In this document: in pieces, positions 1 to 6,097 of the stretch
Numbering within the stretch: position 1 is the stretch's first letter
Layout: each line of letters begins with the position of its first letter
DNA from: JAADDG01 sp964450755
Lineage (GTDB): Bacteria; Campylobacterota; Campylobacteria; Campylobacterales; JAADDG01
Reading direction: 5' to 3'
Length of the DNA: 9,975 nt
Assembly: GCA_964450755.1 (NCBI GenBank)
Contig: CAYVDJ010000065.1
Location: 1-9,975 of the forward strand
Program-made: the position numbers and the translations under genes
Notes under the pieces: model-generated
What the model was told of the DNA's origin: nothing
What the model saw: only the letters and a program-made list of their open reading frames with translations
The model's database searches: none

Positions 1-160
1 TTTATAATTTCTCTTTTTTACCGATATTCAAAGATAAGGGTAATAAGTTTTATATTGATCTATTATAACTCATAAAGATAAAAATTGTTCACATATAAAA
101 GAATTATTTACTTACTAAAAATATTATTTAAGCAAGTGTGAAGAGAAGTAACTAAAAAGT
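1..160. other. AT-rich intergenic stretch with no gene
   Basis: No reading frame with a plausible start, ribosome site or family resemblance is visible here. A TATAAT box on the minus strand (67 down to 62, context GAGTTATAATAG) could be the -10 element of a leftward gene lying outside the window, but no convincing -35 or extended TGn accompanies it. The stretch separates the terminator of the lipase operon from whatever lies to the left. Confidence 0.5.
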
Positions 161-193
161 AAAAAAGGTGTATTAAATTTTATTTAATACACC
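161..193 (-). terminator. Rho-independent terminator of the deacetylase-lipoprotein-lipase operon
   Basis: A perfect 12-bp inverted repeat (167-178 with 182-193, arms GGTGTATTAAAT and ATTTAATACACC) encloses a 3-nt loop. Read on the minus strand, the hairpin is followed directly by six T residues (complement of the A run at 161-166) and then by further T-rich sequence. It begins about 20 nt beyond the TAG stop of the lipase gene, where an intrinsic terminator is expected. The plus strand has no T run after the stem, so it should act leftward only. Confidence 0.88.
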
Positions 194-213
194 ATAAAGT
201 AAAGAAATATTGT

Positions 214-1428
214 CTAATATCTGAGAGTTTCAAACCATGAAACGGTTTGGAGATAAGAAGGACCGGCACACTCTACATGATCATCTCCTTCAAGTGTTAT
301 CAGTTCGACATTTTTTGAACCGTTTGCTATAAAATTTTCAAAAGCATTTTGGGCATTGAAATAGGGAACTATCGGATCATGATCACAATGTATTATTCTC
401 ATATTGCTTTTGGGTGTCCAGTTATGTACGGAATTTTCTGCAAGAGCATTTTTTATCTCCTGTTCACCGTCGGAAAAATATCCGGCTAAAAAATCGGGTC
501 TGAAAAGCTGTGAAGTCATATTTGTAAGCTGTGCAAAAATATCATCTCCTTTTTTATCACCGTCAAACAAAGAAGCCAACTTATCCGCATAAGGTTCGTT
601 TATGATCTCTTTTAGTCTGTTCCATCCGTAATATTCGTTATAAGAATATACAACATCCGCAACAAAAGGAGAATAATTCAGCATACTGTTAAATAGTGTA
701 AAATCTGTCGTAGCTTTTAGATCATACGGTCCTGCCATGGGTGCTGCTGCCGTTACTTTGAATTCATCGGCATATTTCTCTTCCATCTCTTTAAGTGTTG
801 CCATGGTTACATAACCGCCTTCTGAATATCCTGATAAGAAAAGTTTGTCATTTAAAGGGATGTTGTTTGAAGTGCAATATTTCCTGACAGCTCTTATCAT
901 ATCCATTACAGCTGTGGCTGAGGGTTTTTCTATAAGATACGGATGAAGTTTGTCGCTACTTGCGCCAAAACCGATATAGTCTGGCATAGCCAATATAAAA
1001 CCTTTCATAGCCGTCATCAAAATAACACTGGCATTTAGAGGATTGTTTGAGGGTGCTTCGTCATCTGAAAAAATGGTTCCGTGTTGATCACTGATAAGAG
1101 CTGTCGGGAGAGTAAGACCCAAAGGTATTGCCAAAAGACCCGAAGCATTTATGACATTGCCGTTTTGATCTACGGTTTTATAAATGAGCAAAAATGTTTC
1201 TATACCGTAAACAATCGGAGAACTTATATGCATATCATTTAGGATTTCCGCCATTTGGGTTGGGGTATAAGTAGCGGTTTTTGTCAAACTTACAATATCT
1301 CCGGGATGAAGCACAACATCAGCGGCACTCCCTCCGCCACCTCCGCTTCCTCCTCCGCATCCTGTGAAAAAGAGCATGATAAAACCTACAATTGTATATG
1401 TAAACTTCTTAAATTTTATTTGAAACAT
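214..1428 (-). CDS. Alpha/beta-hydrolase lipoprotein, secretory-lipase-like esterase
   Basis: This 404-residue protein is probably a surface or periplasmic esterase or lipase anchored by lipid. Residues 1-23 form a type II signal peptide, with a lipobox ending FTGC so that Cys24 would be lipidated. A glycine-rich tether follows to about residue 34. Further on are the family features: a YKTVD...GxxxxASGLLAIP strand region (83-102), DYIGFGASSD (150-159), and the nucleophile elbow GYSEGG with Ser202. Asp351 (DPIVP) and His384 (GDDHVECAG) complete a likely Ser-Asp-His triad. The layout resembles the secretory lipase (LIP, PF03583-like) branch of alpha/beta hydrolases. The substrate cannot be told: short-chain esters, acetylated polysaccharide or triglyceride are all possible. 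The start is set by AAGGAG (1440-1435), 6 nt upstream. It is the last gene of the operon, 12 nt behind a small lipoprotein gene and about 20 nt before a strong terminator. Confidence 0.85.
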   Translation of the reverse strand: MFQIKFKKFTYTIVGFIMLFFTGCGGGSGGGGGSAADVVLHPGDIVSLTKTATYTPTQMAEILNDMHISSPIVYGIETFLLIYKTVDQNGNVINASGLLAIPLGLTLPTALISDQHGTIFSDDEAPSNNPLNASVILMTAMKGFILAMPDYIGFGASSDKLHPYLIEKPSATAVMDMIRAVRKYCTSNNIPLNDKLFLSGYSEGGYVTMATLKEMEEKYADEFKVTAAAPMAGPYDLKATTDFTLFNSMLNYSPFVADVVYSYNEYYGWNRLKEIINEPYADKLASLFDGDKKGDDIFAQLTNMTSQLFRPDFLAGYFSDGEQEIKNALAENSVHNWTPKSNMRIIHCDHDPIVPYFNAQNAFENFIANGSKNVELITLEGDDHVECAGPSYLQTVSWFETLRY

Positions 1429-1440
1429 CCGATTCTCCTT

Positions 1441-1863
1441 TTAGTAAATTTTTCTGATTCTGATATTTTTTGAGTTAATCATATAATTATTATGATTATT
1501 ATCTTCTAAAACCAATTCAAATTTCAAGCTTTCATCCCCCATGGCAACTTTACACTCTCTTATCATAAGTTTGATATCTTTTTTTGTCTCTTCGATCTCT
1601 TTTATATTTTTTACATTGCAGACTCTGTTTTTAAAGAACACTTTTATCTCTTTGGGAGTAATTTTAAAGGTGCAGTTTTCTTTTAGAAGGTCTATTTTTA
1701 TGATAACGGTTGTATCTTTTTTTGATGAGAGTTTTGGCATCAGATTGATCCATGCCGTGGTTTTTTTCAAAGAGAGTTTACATTTTGTGCTTTCATATTT
1801 TTTCATATTCAAATTACATCCGTAAAAAAACAGAAGGAGTATCGATAAAAAGATTTTGTTCAT
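1441..1863 (-). CDS. Small lipoprotein of unknown function
   Basis: I do not recognise this 140-residue protein. Its N-terminus (MNKIFLSILLLFFYGC) is a clear lipoprotein signal with the lipobox ending at Cys16. The mature part is lysine-rich, seems made mostly of alternating beta-type segments, and carries four further cysteines (28, 64, 82, 104) that could form two disulfides in the periplasm. No enzyme motif is visible, so a binding or accessory role is possible but unproven. The ATG overlaps the upstream deacetylase stop by 4 nt (ATGA), and a GGGAG ribosome site (1874-1870) lies inside that gene, which suggests translational coupling. The lipase gene starts 12 nt downstream, and its ribosome site directly abuts this stop codon. 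The partner lipoprotein downstream makes a shared envelope task plausible. Confidence 0.8.
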   Translation of the reverse strand: MNKIFLSILLLFFYGCNLNMKKYESTKCKLSLKKTTAWINLMPKLSSKKDTTVIIKIDLLKENCTFKITPKEIKVFFKNRVCNVKNIKEIEETKKDIKLMIRECKVAMGDESLKFELVLEDNNHNNYMINSKNIRIRKIY

Positions 1864-2768
1864 TCATCTCTCCCAAGCCTGTCAAATGTTATCTCAACAC
1901 TTTTTACCAATGAATCCAGATTGTATCCTCCTTCAAGCAAAAATGCCGTTGGTTTGTCTTTTGCAAAATCCAAAATTTTATCTACCATTTTTTCAAGTGC
2001 CTGAAATGTTATATTTGCACTTGATATCATCTCATCTTTCATCAGATCATACCCTGCCGAGACTAGTACGATATCAAAATCAAAATCTTTTGGTAACTCG
2101 TCAAAAAGAGCCAAAAACTCATCATCTTCTATACCATCTTTATAGGGCATATTTTTGTTATACCCTTTTGCCTTGCCTTTTCCTCTCTCGTCACTGCTGC
2201 CGGTAAAATAGGGGTAGTTGTTTTTTTCATGCGTACTGAAATAAAATACGCTCTCATCCTCATAAAAGATATCCTGGGTTCCGTTTCCGTGATGAACATC
2301 AAAATCTATGATCATCACTTTTTTGTATCCCGCATCCTGAGCATATTTTGCCATCAGGGCGATATTGTTAAAAATACAAAATCCCTGTCCCATAGAACGC
2401 TCTGCATGGTGTCCGGGAGGACGGAGATTTAAAAATGCTCTTTTGAGAGTTTGATTTTTGAAAAGTCCGATAGCATTTTTCGTACAGGTAGATGCTCTTA
2501 GAGCAACATCATAACTTTCCTTTGAGAGGATTGTATCACTGTTTAGAATCATTCTGACTCCGTTTTCATAACCGTTTTCAACCCAATCAACATAACTCTC
2601 ATCATGAATACGATAAAGATCACTTTTGTTTTGAACAACAGAAGGGATCTTGTGATATCTAAACTGCGAACGAATCATATCATCGATCAAAACAACTCTT
2701 TTCTCATTTTCTATATGAGTACCGGTATCATGAAGAGTGAAAAAAGGATCATAAAGATAACCAACCAT
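1860..2768 (-). CDS. Histone-deacetylase-family zinc amidohydrolase
   Basis: This is a 302-residue cytoplasmic member of the arginase/deacetylase superfamily (bacterial HDAC, AcuC and acetylpolyamine amidohydrolase relatives), close to the family's usual length for one domain. The active site looks intact. There is an N-terminal HIENEKRV region matching HPExPxR, RPPGHH with the His120-His121 dyad, IDFDVHHGNGTQ with zinc ligands Asp157 and His159, SAGYD with the third ligand Asp241, and LEGGYNLDSL with the transition-state Tyr282. It should hydrolyse an acetyl-amide: acetyl-lysine on proteins, acetylpolyamine or another N-acetyl compound. The sequence alone does not decide which. No signal peptide is seen. 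The ATG is preceded by AAAGGA (2781-2776) at 7 nt, about 30 nt behind an extended -10 promoter. It is the first gene of a three-gene operon and overlaps the next gene by 4 nt. Confidence 0.93.
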   Translation of the reverse strand: MVGYLYDPFFTLHDTGTHIENEKRVVLIDDMIRSQFRYHKIPSVVQNKSDLYRIHDESYVDWVENGYENGVRMILNSDTILSKESYDVALRASTCTKNAIGLFKNQTLKRAFLNLRPPGHHAERSMGQGFCIFNNIALMAKYAQDAGYKKVMIIDFDVHHGNGTQDIFYEDESVFYFSTHEKNNYPYFTGSSDERGKGKAKGYNKNMPYKDGIEDDEFLALFDELPKDFDFDIVLVSAGYDLMKDEMISSANITFQALEKMVDKILDFAKDKPTAFLLEGGYNLDSLVKSVEITFDRLGRDE

Positions 2769-2797
2769 AATAAAATCCTTTGTATCTCTTTTTACTG

Positions 2798-2806
2798 ATT
2801 ATAGCA
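2798..2806 (-). promoter_or_regulatory. Extended -10 promoter of the deacetylase operon
   Basis: Read on the minus strand the sequence is TGCTATAAT, a perfect extended -10 element. Transcription would start near 2791, giving a leader of about 22 nt that contains the AAAGGA ribosome site. No good -35 box is found 16-18 nt upstream (best is TTACTT at 18 nt), which fits Campylobacterota sigma-70 promoters, where the -35 is poorly conserved. No operator-like inverted repeat was seen around it. Confidence 0.72.
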
Positions 2807-2840
2807 TAAAGATAATATTTTAAGTAAGCTTTCGTTATCA

Positions 2841-2869
2841 TTGTAGTATTGGTTTGTCTTGTATATATT
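2841..2869 (+). promoter_or_regulatory. Possible promoter of the PII-like/CBS/murJ operon
   Basis: TTGTAG (2841-2846) and TATATT (2864-2869) are separated by 17 nt. The -10 matches the consensus at five of six positions, but the -35 matches only in TTG. The start would lie near 2876, about 42 nt before the ATG. A TTTAAT box at about 2883-2888 is an alternative. This is a weak call based on position and partial match only. Confidence 0.35.
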
Positions 2870-2917
2870 TCCTTTACATACTTTAATTTTAGTTTTCACA
2901 CTATTTAGGATTAAAAA

Positions 2918-3265
2918 ATGAAATTTGTTGCGTTGATTATCATTACTCCCAATAAAAGGAAAAAAGAGGCTATAGCAGTTGCAAAGGAAAGGGGTGCCAA
3001 AAGTGTTACAATAATAAAAGGGAAACATTTGGGAAAGAAGTTTAATTCTTCCTTGAAAAATTTGATGGGAGAGAGTGTTTGCCTTTTATTATTTCTAATT
3101 CCAAGAAAATTATCTTTAAAGGTGATAAAAGATATCAAAAAACACTTTTGCAGTGATAAGTTTTCAAAAGATGCAATAGTTTTTACTGTTCCTTTAAGCC
3201 ATATCGAGGGGTTGGATACGGATGAGATTCATCAGTTTGAAAACAGAATAAGAAACATGATATAG
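2918..3265 (+). CDS. PII-like signalling protein (P-II superfamily)
   Basis: This 115-residue soluble protein has the order expected of the PII/PII-like ferredoxin fold. Strand 1 is FVALIII (3-9), helix 1 spans about 11-25, and strand 2 is the telling GAKSVTIIKG (26-35). A loop of about 16 residues occupies the T-loop position (36-52), followed by strand 3 (53-61), helix 2 (65-77) and strand 4 AIVFTVPLSHIEGL (86-99). The segment GxxSVTIIKGKH resembles the GlnB/GlnK strand that leads into the T-loop. The T-loop is shorter than in GlnB and has no tyrosine at the uridylylation position, so it is not a classical nitrogen regulator. Such PII-like proteins commonly bind a nucleotide and control a nearby membrane protein; that role is inferred here. 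AGGA (2907-2910) lies 7 nt before the ATG. The CBS-domain gene begins 9 nt after the stop. Confidence 0.68.
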   Translation: MKFVALIIITPNKRKKEAIAVAKERGAKSVTIIKGKHLGKKFNSSLKNLMGESVCLLLFLIPRKLSLKVIKDIKKHFCSDKFSKDAIVFTVPLSHIEGLDTDEIHQFENRIRNMI

Positions 3266-3274
3266 GAGTAAAAT

Positions 3275-3676
3275 ATGGTACTGGTTGAAGATATTATGAC
3301 AACAAAAGAGAATCTGGCTATCGTAAGCCAGATGACTTCTGTAAGGGAAGCTCTTAAAAAGATGAAAGATTATCAAACCCATTCCGTTGTTGTTGATAAA
3401 ACTCACAAAGAGGGTGCTTACGGTCTTTTGACTTTTAAAAATGTCTTGCAGTCAATTGTTGCAGAAGACGGGGATATTGATCTTTTGAATGTTTATGATA
3501 TATGCTCGATGCCGGCTGTCTCCGTATCTGCAAAACTAGAGCTTAAATATGCGGCAAAAATGATGGTTAAAAGCAGTATAAAAAGGCTTCTTGTTATAGA
3601 CAACAACGAACTTTTCGGTATTATAACAATGACTGACATTATAACTACTCTCATAGAGTCGGTAGAAGATATCTAA
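3275..3676 (+). CDS. Two-CBS-domain protein (stand-alone Bateman module)
   Basis: This 133-residue protein consists almost entirely of a tandem CBS pair. CBS1 spans about residues 4-64 (VEDIMT..., ending in GLLTFKNVL) and CBS2 about 72-128 (VYDICSMPAVSVSAKLEL..., ending in GIITMTDIITTL). The GIITMTD segment (115-121) with Asp121 matches the ribose-contacting G-h-h-T-x-x-D motif of adenosine-nucleotide-binding CBS domains. CBS1 has Asn56 at that place, so ligand binding may be restricted to one site. No catalytic or membrane domain is attached, so it must act through another protein. Its ribosome site TAGGAG overlaps the stop of the PII-like gene (3263-3265), and murJ starts 9 nt after its own stop. 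The context suggests a nucleotide-sensing pair acting with the PII-like protein. The ligand (AMP, ATP, SAM or c-di-AMP) is unknown. Confidence 0.88.
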   Translation: MVLVEDIMTTKENLAIVSQMTSVREALKKMKDYQTHSVVVDKTHKEGAYGLLTFKNVLQSIVAEDGDIDLLNVYDICSMPAVSVSAKLELKYAAKMMVKSSIKRLLVIDNNELFGIITMTDIITTLIESVEDI

Positions 3677-3681
3677 AAAGG
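3675..3681 (+). promoter_or_regulatory. Ribosome binding site deciding the TTG start of murJ
   Basis: AAAAAGG overlaps the stop codon of the CBS gene and lies 4 nt before the TTG at 3686. The murJ frame is closed upstream by a stop at 3674-3676, and no ATG or GTG occurs between that stop and the conserved N-terminal motif, so TTG is the only normal initiator available. The short spacing together with TTG may keep MurJ synthesis low. Confidence 0.6.
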
Positions 3682-3685
3682 TTTT

Positions 3686-5092
3686 TTGATTTTTAGATCT
3701 ATTTTTACAAACAGTTTTGGGATACTCTTTTCAAGAGTTTTGGGTCTGATAAGGGATCTTCTTACCGCTTCGATACTTGGAGCGAATATATACAGTGATA
3801 TATTTTTCGTTGCTTTCAAACTGCCAAATCTTTTTCGCCGTATTTTTGCGGAAGGGGCATTTGTGCAGAGTTTTCTGCCCTCATTTGCAAGAGCAAAACA
3901 GAAAAGTCTTTTCAGTGCCGCCGTATTTTTGCGTTTTATTCTGTTTTTGATTCTGTTTTCTTTGGTTGTAACTTTTTTCAGTCCTTTTTTTACAAAACTT
4001 ATAGCGGTGGGATTTGACAGTGAAACGATCAAAAAAGCATCTCCTTTGGTAGCTGTTAATTTTTACTATCTTGACCTGATTTTTGCCGTAACTTTTTTGG
4101 CATCTTTGCTTCAATACAAAAATCATTTTGCAACAACCGCTTTTGCTACGGCACTTTTAAATATCGGTATCATTTCGGCGCTAATCATCTCAAAAGGATT
4201 ACCTCCAAAAGAGATAGTCTGGTATATGAGTTACGGTGTTTTGGCAGGAGGTGTTTTACAGCTTCTTGTTCATATAATTGTGGCAAAAAAGCTTGGAGTT
4301 TTGAAAATTTTGACAAGCGGTTTTATCTATCTCAAAAGAAAAAGCTATCTGATAAAAGATGAAGTGCAGAGATTTTATCTCTCTTTTTTTCCTGCCATTT
4401 TGGGTAACTCAACTGCTCAGGTATCCGCTTTTTTGGATACATGGTTGGCAAGTTTCCTAAGTGCCGGAAATATCAGTTATCTTTACTATGCAAACAGGAT
4501 CTTTCAGCTTCCTCTTGCTCTCTTTGCGATAGCAACATCAACCGCCATTTTTCCGAAAATCGCAAGATTTTTGAAAAATGATGAAGAAAAAAAAGCTCTT
4601 GATATCTTAAACAGAAGTTTTTGGTTTTTGACCTATTTTTTGGCTCTTTTTGTTGTAGGTGGGGTTATTTTGTCCAAAGAGGTGGTTGGGCTTCTTTTTG
4701 AAAGGGGTGCGTTTGAGGTCTCGGATACCTCCTCAACCGCTTTGGTTTTGGCTATGTATCTCATAGGGCTTCTTCCCTACGGTCTGTCCAAAATCTTCTC
4801 TCTTTGGCTCTACTCAAAACACAAACAAAAAGAGGCGGCAAAGATCGCATCTTATTCACTCGGAGTCAATATAGCTTTGTCTCTTTTGCTTATCTATCCC
4901 TTAAAAGCCGCCGGTTTGGCACTTGCAAGTTCCATAGCGGGATTTGTTTTGTTTGTTTTTACGATAAAAGAGTTTGGAACTGAAAAGTTTTTTGGTTTTA
5001 TGAGACTAAAAAAGATAGCAGGACTTGTTTTGATAATAATTTTAGAGGCGGCTATTTTACTCACTTTCAAGATGAATTTCTTAACCGCCTAA
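3686..5092 (+). CDS. murJ: MurJ, lipid II flippase (MVF/MviN family)
   Basis: MurJ moves undecaprenyl-pyrophosphate-linked peptidoglycan precursor across the inner membrane. This 468-residue protein carries the diagnostic N-terminus: FSRVLGLIRD with Arg17 and Arg23, SDIFFVAFKLPNLFRRIFAEGAF with Asp38 and Arg51, and NISYLYYANRIFQLP with Arg271. These correspond to E. coli Arg18, Arg24, Asp39, Arg52 and Arg270 in the substrate cavity. Position 270 is Asn where E. coli has Asp. LLFERGAFEVSDT (336-348) is another family signature. At least twelve hydrophobic segments are visible. The protein is shorter than E. coli MurJ (511 residues), mainly at the C-terminus. Translation starts at TTG, 9 nt after the CBS gene stop, so it probably shares the PII-like/CBS transcript. 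From memory, cysS often follows this gene in Campylobacterota; here a convergent outer membrane protein gene ends 5 nt away instead. Confidence 0.95.
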   Translation: MIFRSIFTNSFGILFSRVLGLIRDLLTASILGANIYSDIFFVAFKLPNLFRRIFAEGAFVQSFLPSFARAKQKSLFSAAVFLRFILFLILFSLVVTFFSPFFTKLIAVGFDSETIKKASPLVAVNFYYLDLIFAVTFLASLLQYKNHFATTAFATALLNIGIISALIISKGLPPKEIVWYMSYGVLAGGVLQLLVHIIVAKKLGVLKILTSGFIYLKRKSYLIKDEVQRFYLSFFPAILGNSTAQVSAFLDTWLASFLSAGNISYLYYANRIFQLPLALFAIATSTAIFPKIARFLKNDEEKKALDILNRSFWFLTYFLALFVVGGVILSKEVVGLLFERGAFEVSDTSSTALVLAMYLIGLLPYGLSKIFSLWLYSKHKQKEAAKIASYSLGVNIALSLLLIYPLKAAGLALASSIAGFVLFVFTIKEFGTEKFFGFMRLKKIAGLVLIIILEAAILLTFKMNFLTA

Positions 5093-5097
5093 AGATT

Positions 5098-5859
5098 TTA
5101 AAATCTAAAATAGACTCCCGCATAAGCACCTTTTATCTTTATATCTGAATAGATATCATCAATATCATCTATTTTCAGTTTCTCCTGCCTGTATCCTATC
5201 TCCGCTCCAAGCCCGACGCCTATATCATAGTTTAGATATATTTTGGTATCATAAAAAGTACTGTTATCATAAGTGATCGCATTTGCCGTCAGTCCGACAG
5301 AGAGATTTGTTGTCGGTATATCAAGCCTCGCATCGGCATATACCATAGGAACAGCAAATTTAAAATCTTTTTTTTCTGATTTGACAATCGAAAAAGTGGT
5401 TGGATCAAGTGCCGAAATTTCGGCTGAACCATCAATATATTTGATATTGATACCTATATCCACATTGACAAAATTATCCAAAATCTCATAATAGAAAATT
5501 GCATCTATCTGATTTAATTCAAAAGAACTTTTTTCATAACCGTTTACATTGATGATCAAATCTCCGTATTTTATATTTTTGGAAACTTTTCCCTCTCCGT
5601 TATTTTCCAATTTTGAGGCTACTATCTTGATATTTGGTATCAAAGGAACAGGATGTTCGACATACGCCCATATATAGCCGTCGGTTTTCGAGTCAAAATG
5701 AAGATCATTTTGTAGATCTATCTCGTTTCCATCTTTTTGTATCCAACCGCTCTCTTTGTGGTTAAATCCACCTATTCCTATTCCCAACCCTGCAAAATCA
5801 GCTAAAGCACTGCTTGTCAAAAAAGATAAAATCCCAAGTGATAATATATATTTCTTCAT
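5098..5859 (-). CDS. Outer membrane beta-barrel protein, TIGR04219-like
   Basis: This 253-residue protein has a Sec signal peptide (1-20, cleavage after SSALA) and a mature chain rich in alternating aromatic and hydrophobic strands. It ends in a terminal Phe (YFRF), the usual beta-signal for BAM-dependent insertion. The start of the mature chain (DFAGLGIGIGGFNHKESGW) and the segment EHPVPLIPN (68-76) resemble the TIGR04219 family of outer membrane proteins found in gamma- and epsilonproteobacteria, whose function is not known to me. About eight to ten strands seem possible, suggesting a small barrel rather than a general porin. AAAGG (5870-5866) lies 6 nt before the ATG, and the gene has its own extended -10 promoter, so it is probably a single-gene unit. 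Its stop is 5 nt from that of murJ on the other strand. Confidence 0.85.
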   Translation of the reverse strand: MKKYILSLGILSFLTSSALADFAGLGIGIGGFNHKESGWIQKDGNEIDLQNDLHFDSKTDGYIWAYVEHPVPLIPNIKIVASKLENNGEGKVSKNIKYGDLIINVNGYEKSSFELNQIDAIFYYEILDNFVNVDIGINIKYIDGSAEISALDPTTFSIVKSEKKDFKFAVPMVYADARLDIPTTNLSVGLTANAITYDNSTFYDTKIYLNYDIGVGLGAEIGYRQEKLKIDDIDDIYSDIKIKGAYAGVYFRF

Positions 5860-5887
5860 ATCGATCCTTTTATCGGCATTATTTTTT

Positions 5888-5896
5888 ATTATAACA
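5888..5896 (-). promoter_or_regulatory. Extended -10 promoter of the outer membrane protein gene
   Basis: On the minus strand this reads TGTTATAAT, a perfect extended -10, in an AT-rich context (TTTTGTTATAATAAAA). The start would fall near 5881, about 22 nt before the ATG and upstream of the AAAGG ribosome site. No clear -35 is present at 16-18 nt. The layout copies that of the deacetylase operon promoter. Confidence 0.72.
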
Positions 5897-6004
5897 AAAT
5901 TATTGTCATCTGGCTATTTTCTTAATAGTGATAAATTTCTACCGAAAATATATGAGAGAAAAAAAAGATTAAATTTGTATAGTTACCAAATATAAAACAG
6001 TATC

Positions 6005-6065
6005 TTTTTATAGTAGGTTATAATCCTAAAACCTCTACTTTTGCCTGTTGGGTAGGTTTTTATAG
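6005..6065. repeat. Small intergenic cluster of permuted direct and inverted repeats
   Basis: TTTTTATAG occurs at 6005-6013 and again at 6057-6065. GTAGGTT occurs at 6013-6019 and 6052-6058. In the first copy the order is TTTTTATAG then TAGGTT; in the second it is GTAGGTT then TTTATAG. Between them lies an inverted relative, AACCTCTAC (6030-6038), and AAAACCT (6028-6034) can pair with AGGTTTT (6054-6060) over a 19-nt loop. The cluster lies 33 nt past the GT2 stop and upstream of the outer membrane protein promoter. It could be a weak terminator, a protein-binding site or chance in AT-rich DNA. The rest of the 5897-6097 spacer shows no gene. Confidence 0.35.
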
Positions 6066-6097
6066 ATGTCCTTAATATTAAATTGGTCAACCTGTTA

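Noticed and set aside
1541..1825. 94-codon open frame on the plus strand opposite the small lipoprotein gene
   Set aside because: It is antisense to a well-supported gene with a signal peptide, lipobox and coupled start, has no ribosome site, and its Phe/Ser-rich composition is the mirror of Lys/Glu codons.
1860..2768. Confident naming of the deacetylase as acuC or an acetylpolyamine amidohydrolase
   Set aside because: Catalytic residues are shared across these subfamilies, and no acetoin or polyamine gene is in the window, so a symbol would be unsupported.
2792..3138. Two minus-strand open frames opposite the PII-like gene and its leader
   Set aside because: They overlap the plus-strand PII-like gene and the divergent promoter region, and lack ribosome sites and recognisable motifs.
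3673..4126. Minus-strand open frames opposite the murJ 5' region
   Set aside because: murJ is unmistakable here, and the antisense products are Lys/Arg-rich shadows without family features.
5093..5106. Palindrome AGATTTTAAAATCT as a bidirectional terminator
   Set aside because: The stem has only two GC pairs and hardly any loop, and no T run follows on either strand. It is kept only as an observation about overlapping transcripts.
6010..6062. Small RNA gene driven by the plus-strand TATAAT at 6019-6024 and ended by the AAAACCT/AGGTTTT hairpin
   Set aside because: The transcript would be only about 30 nt, no -35 or TGn is present, and the stem is weak with a 19-nt loop.
6005..6065. Degenerate CRISPR repeat
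   Set aside because: The units are 7-9 nt, permuted, and have no regular spacer. No cas gene is near.
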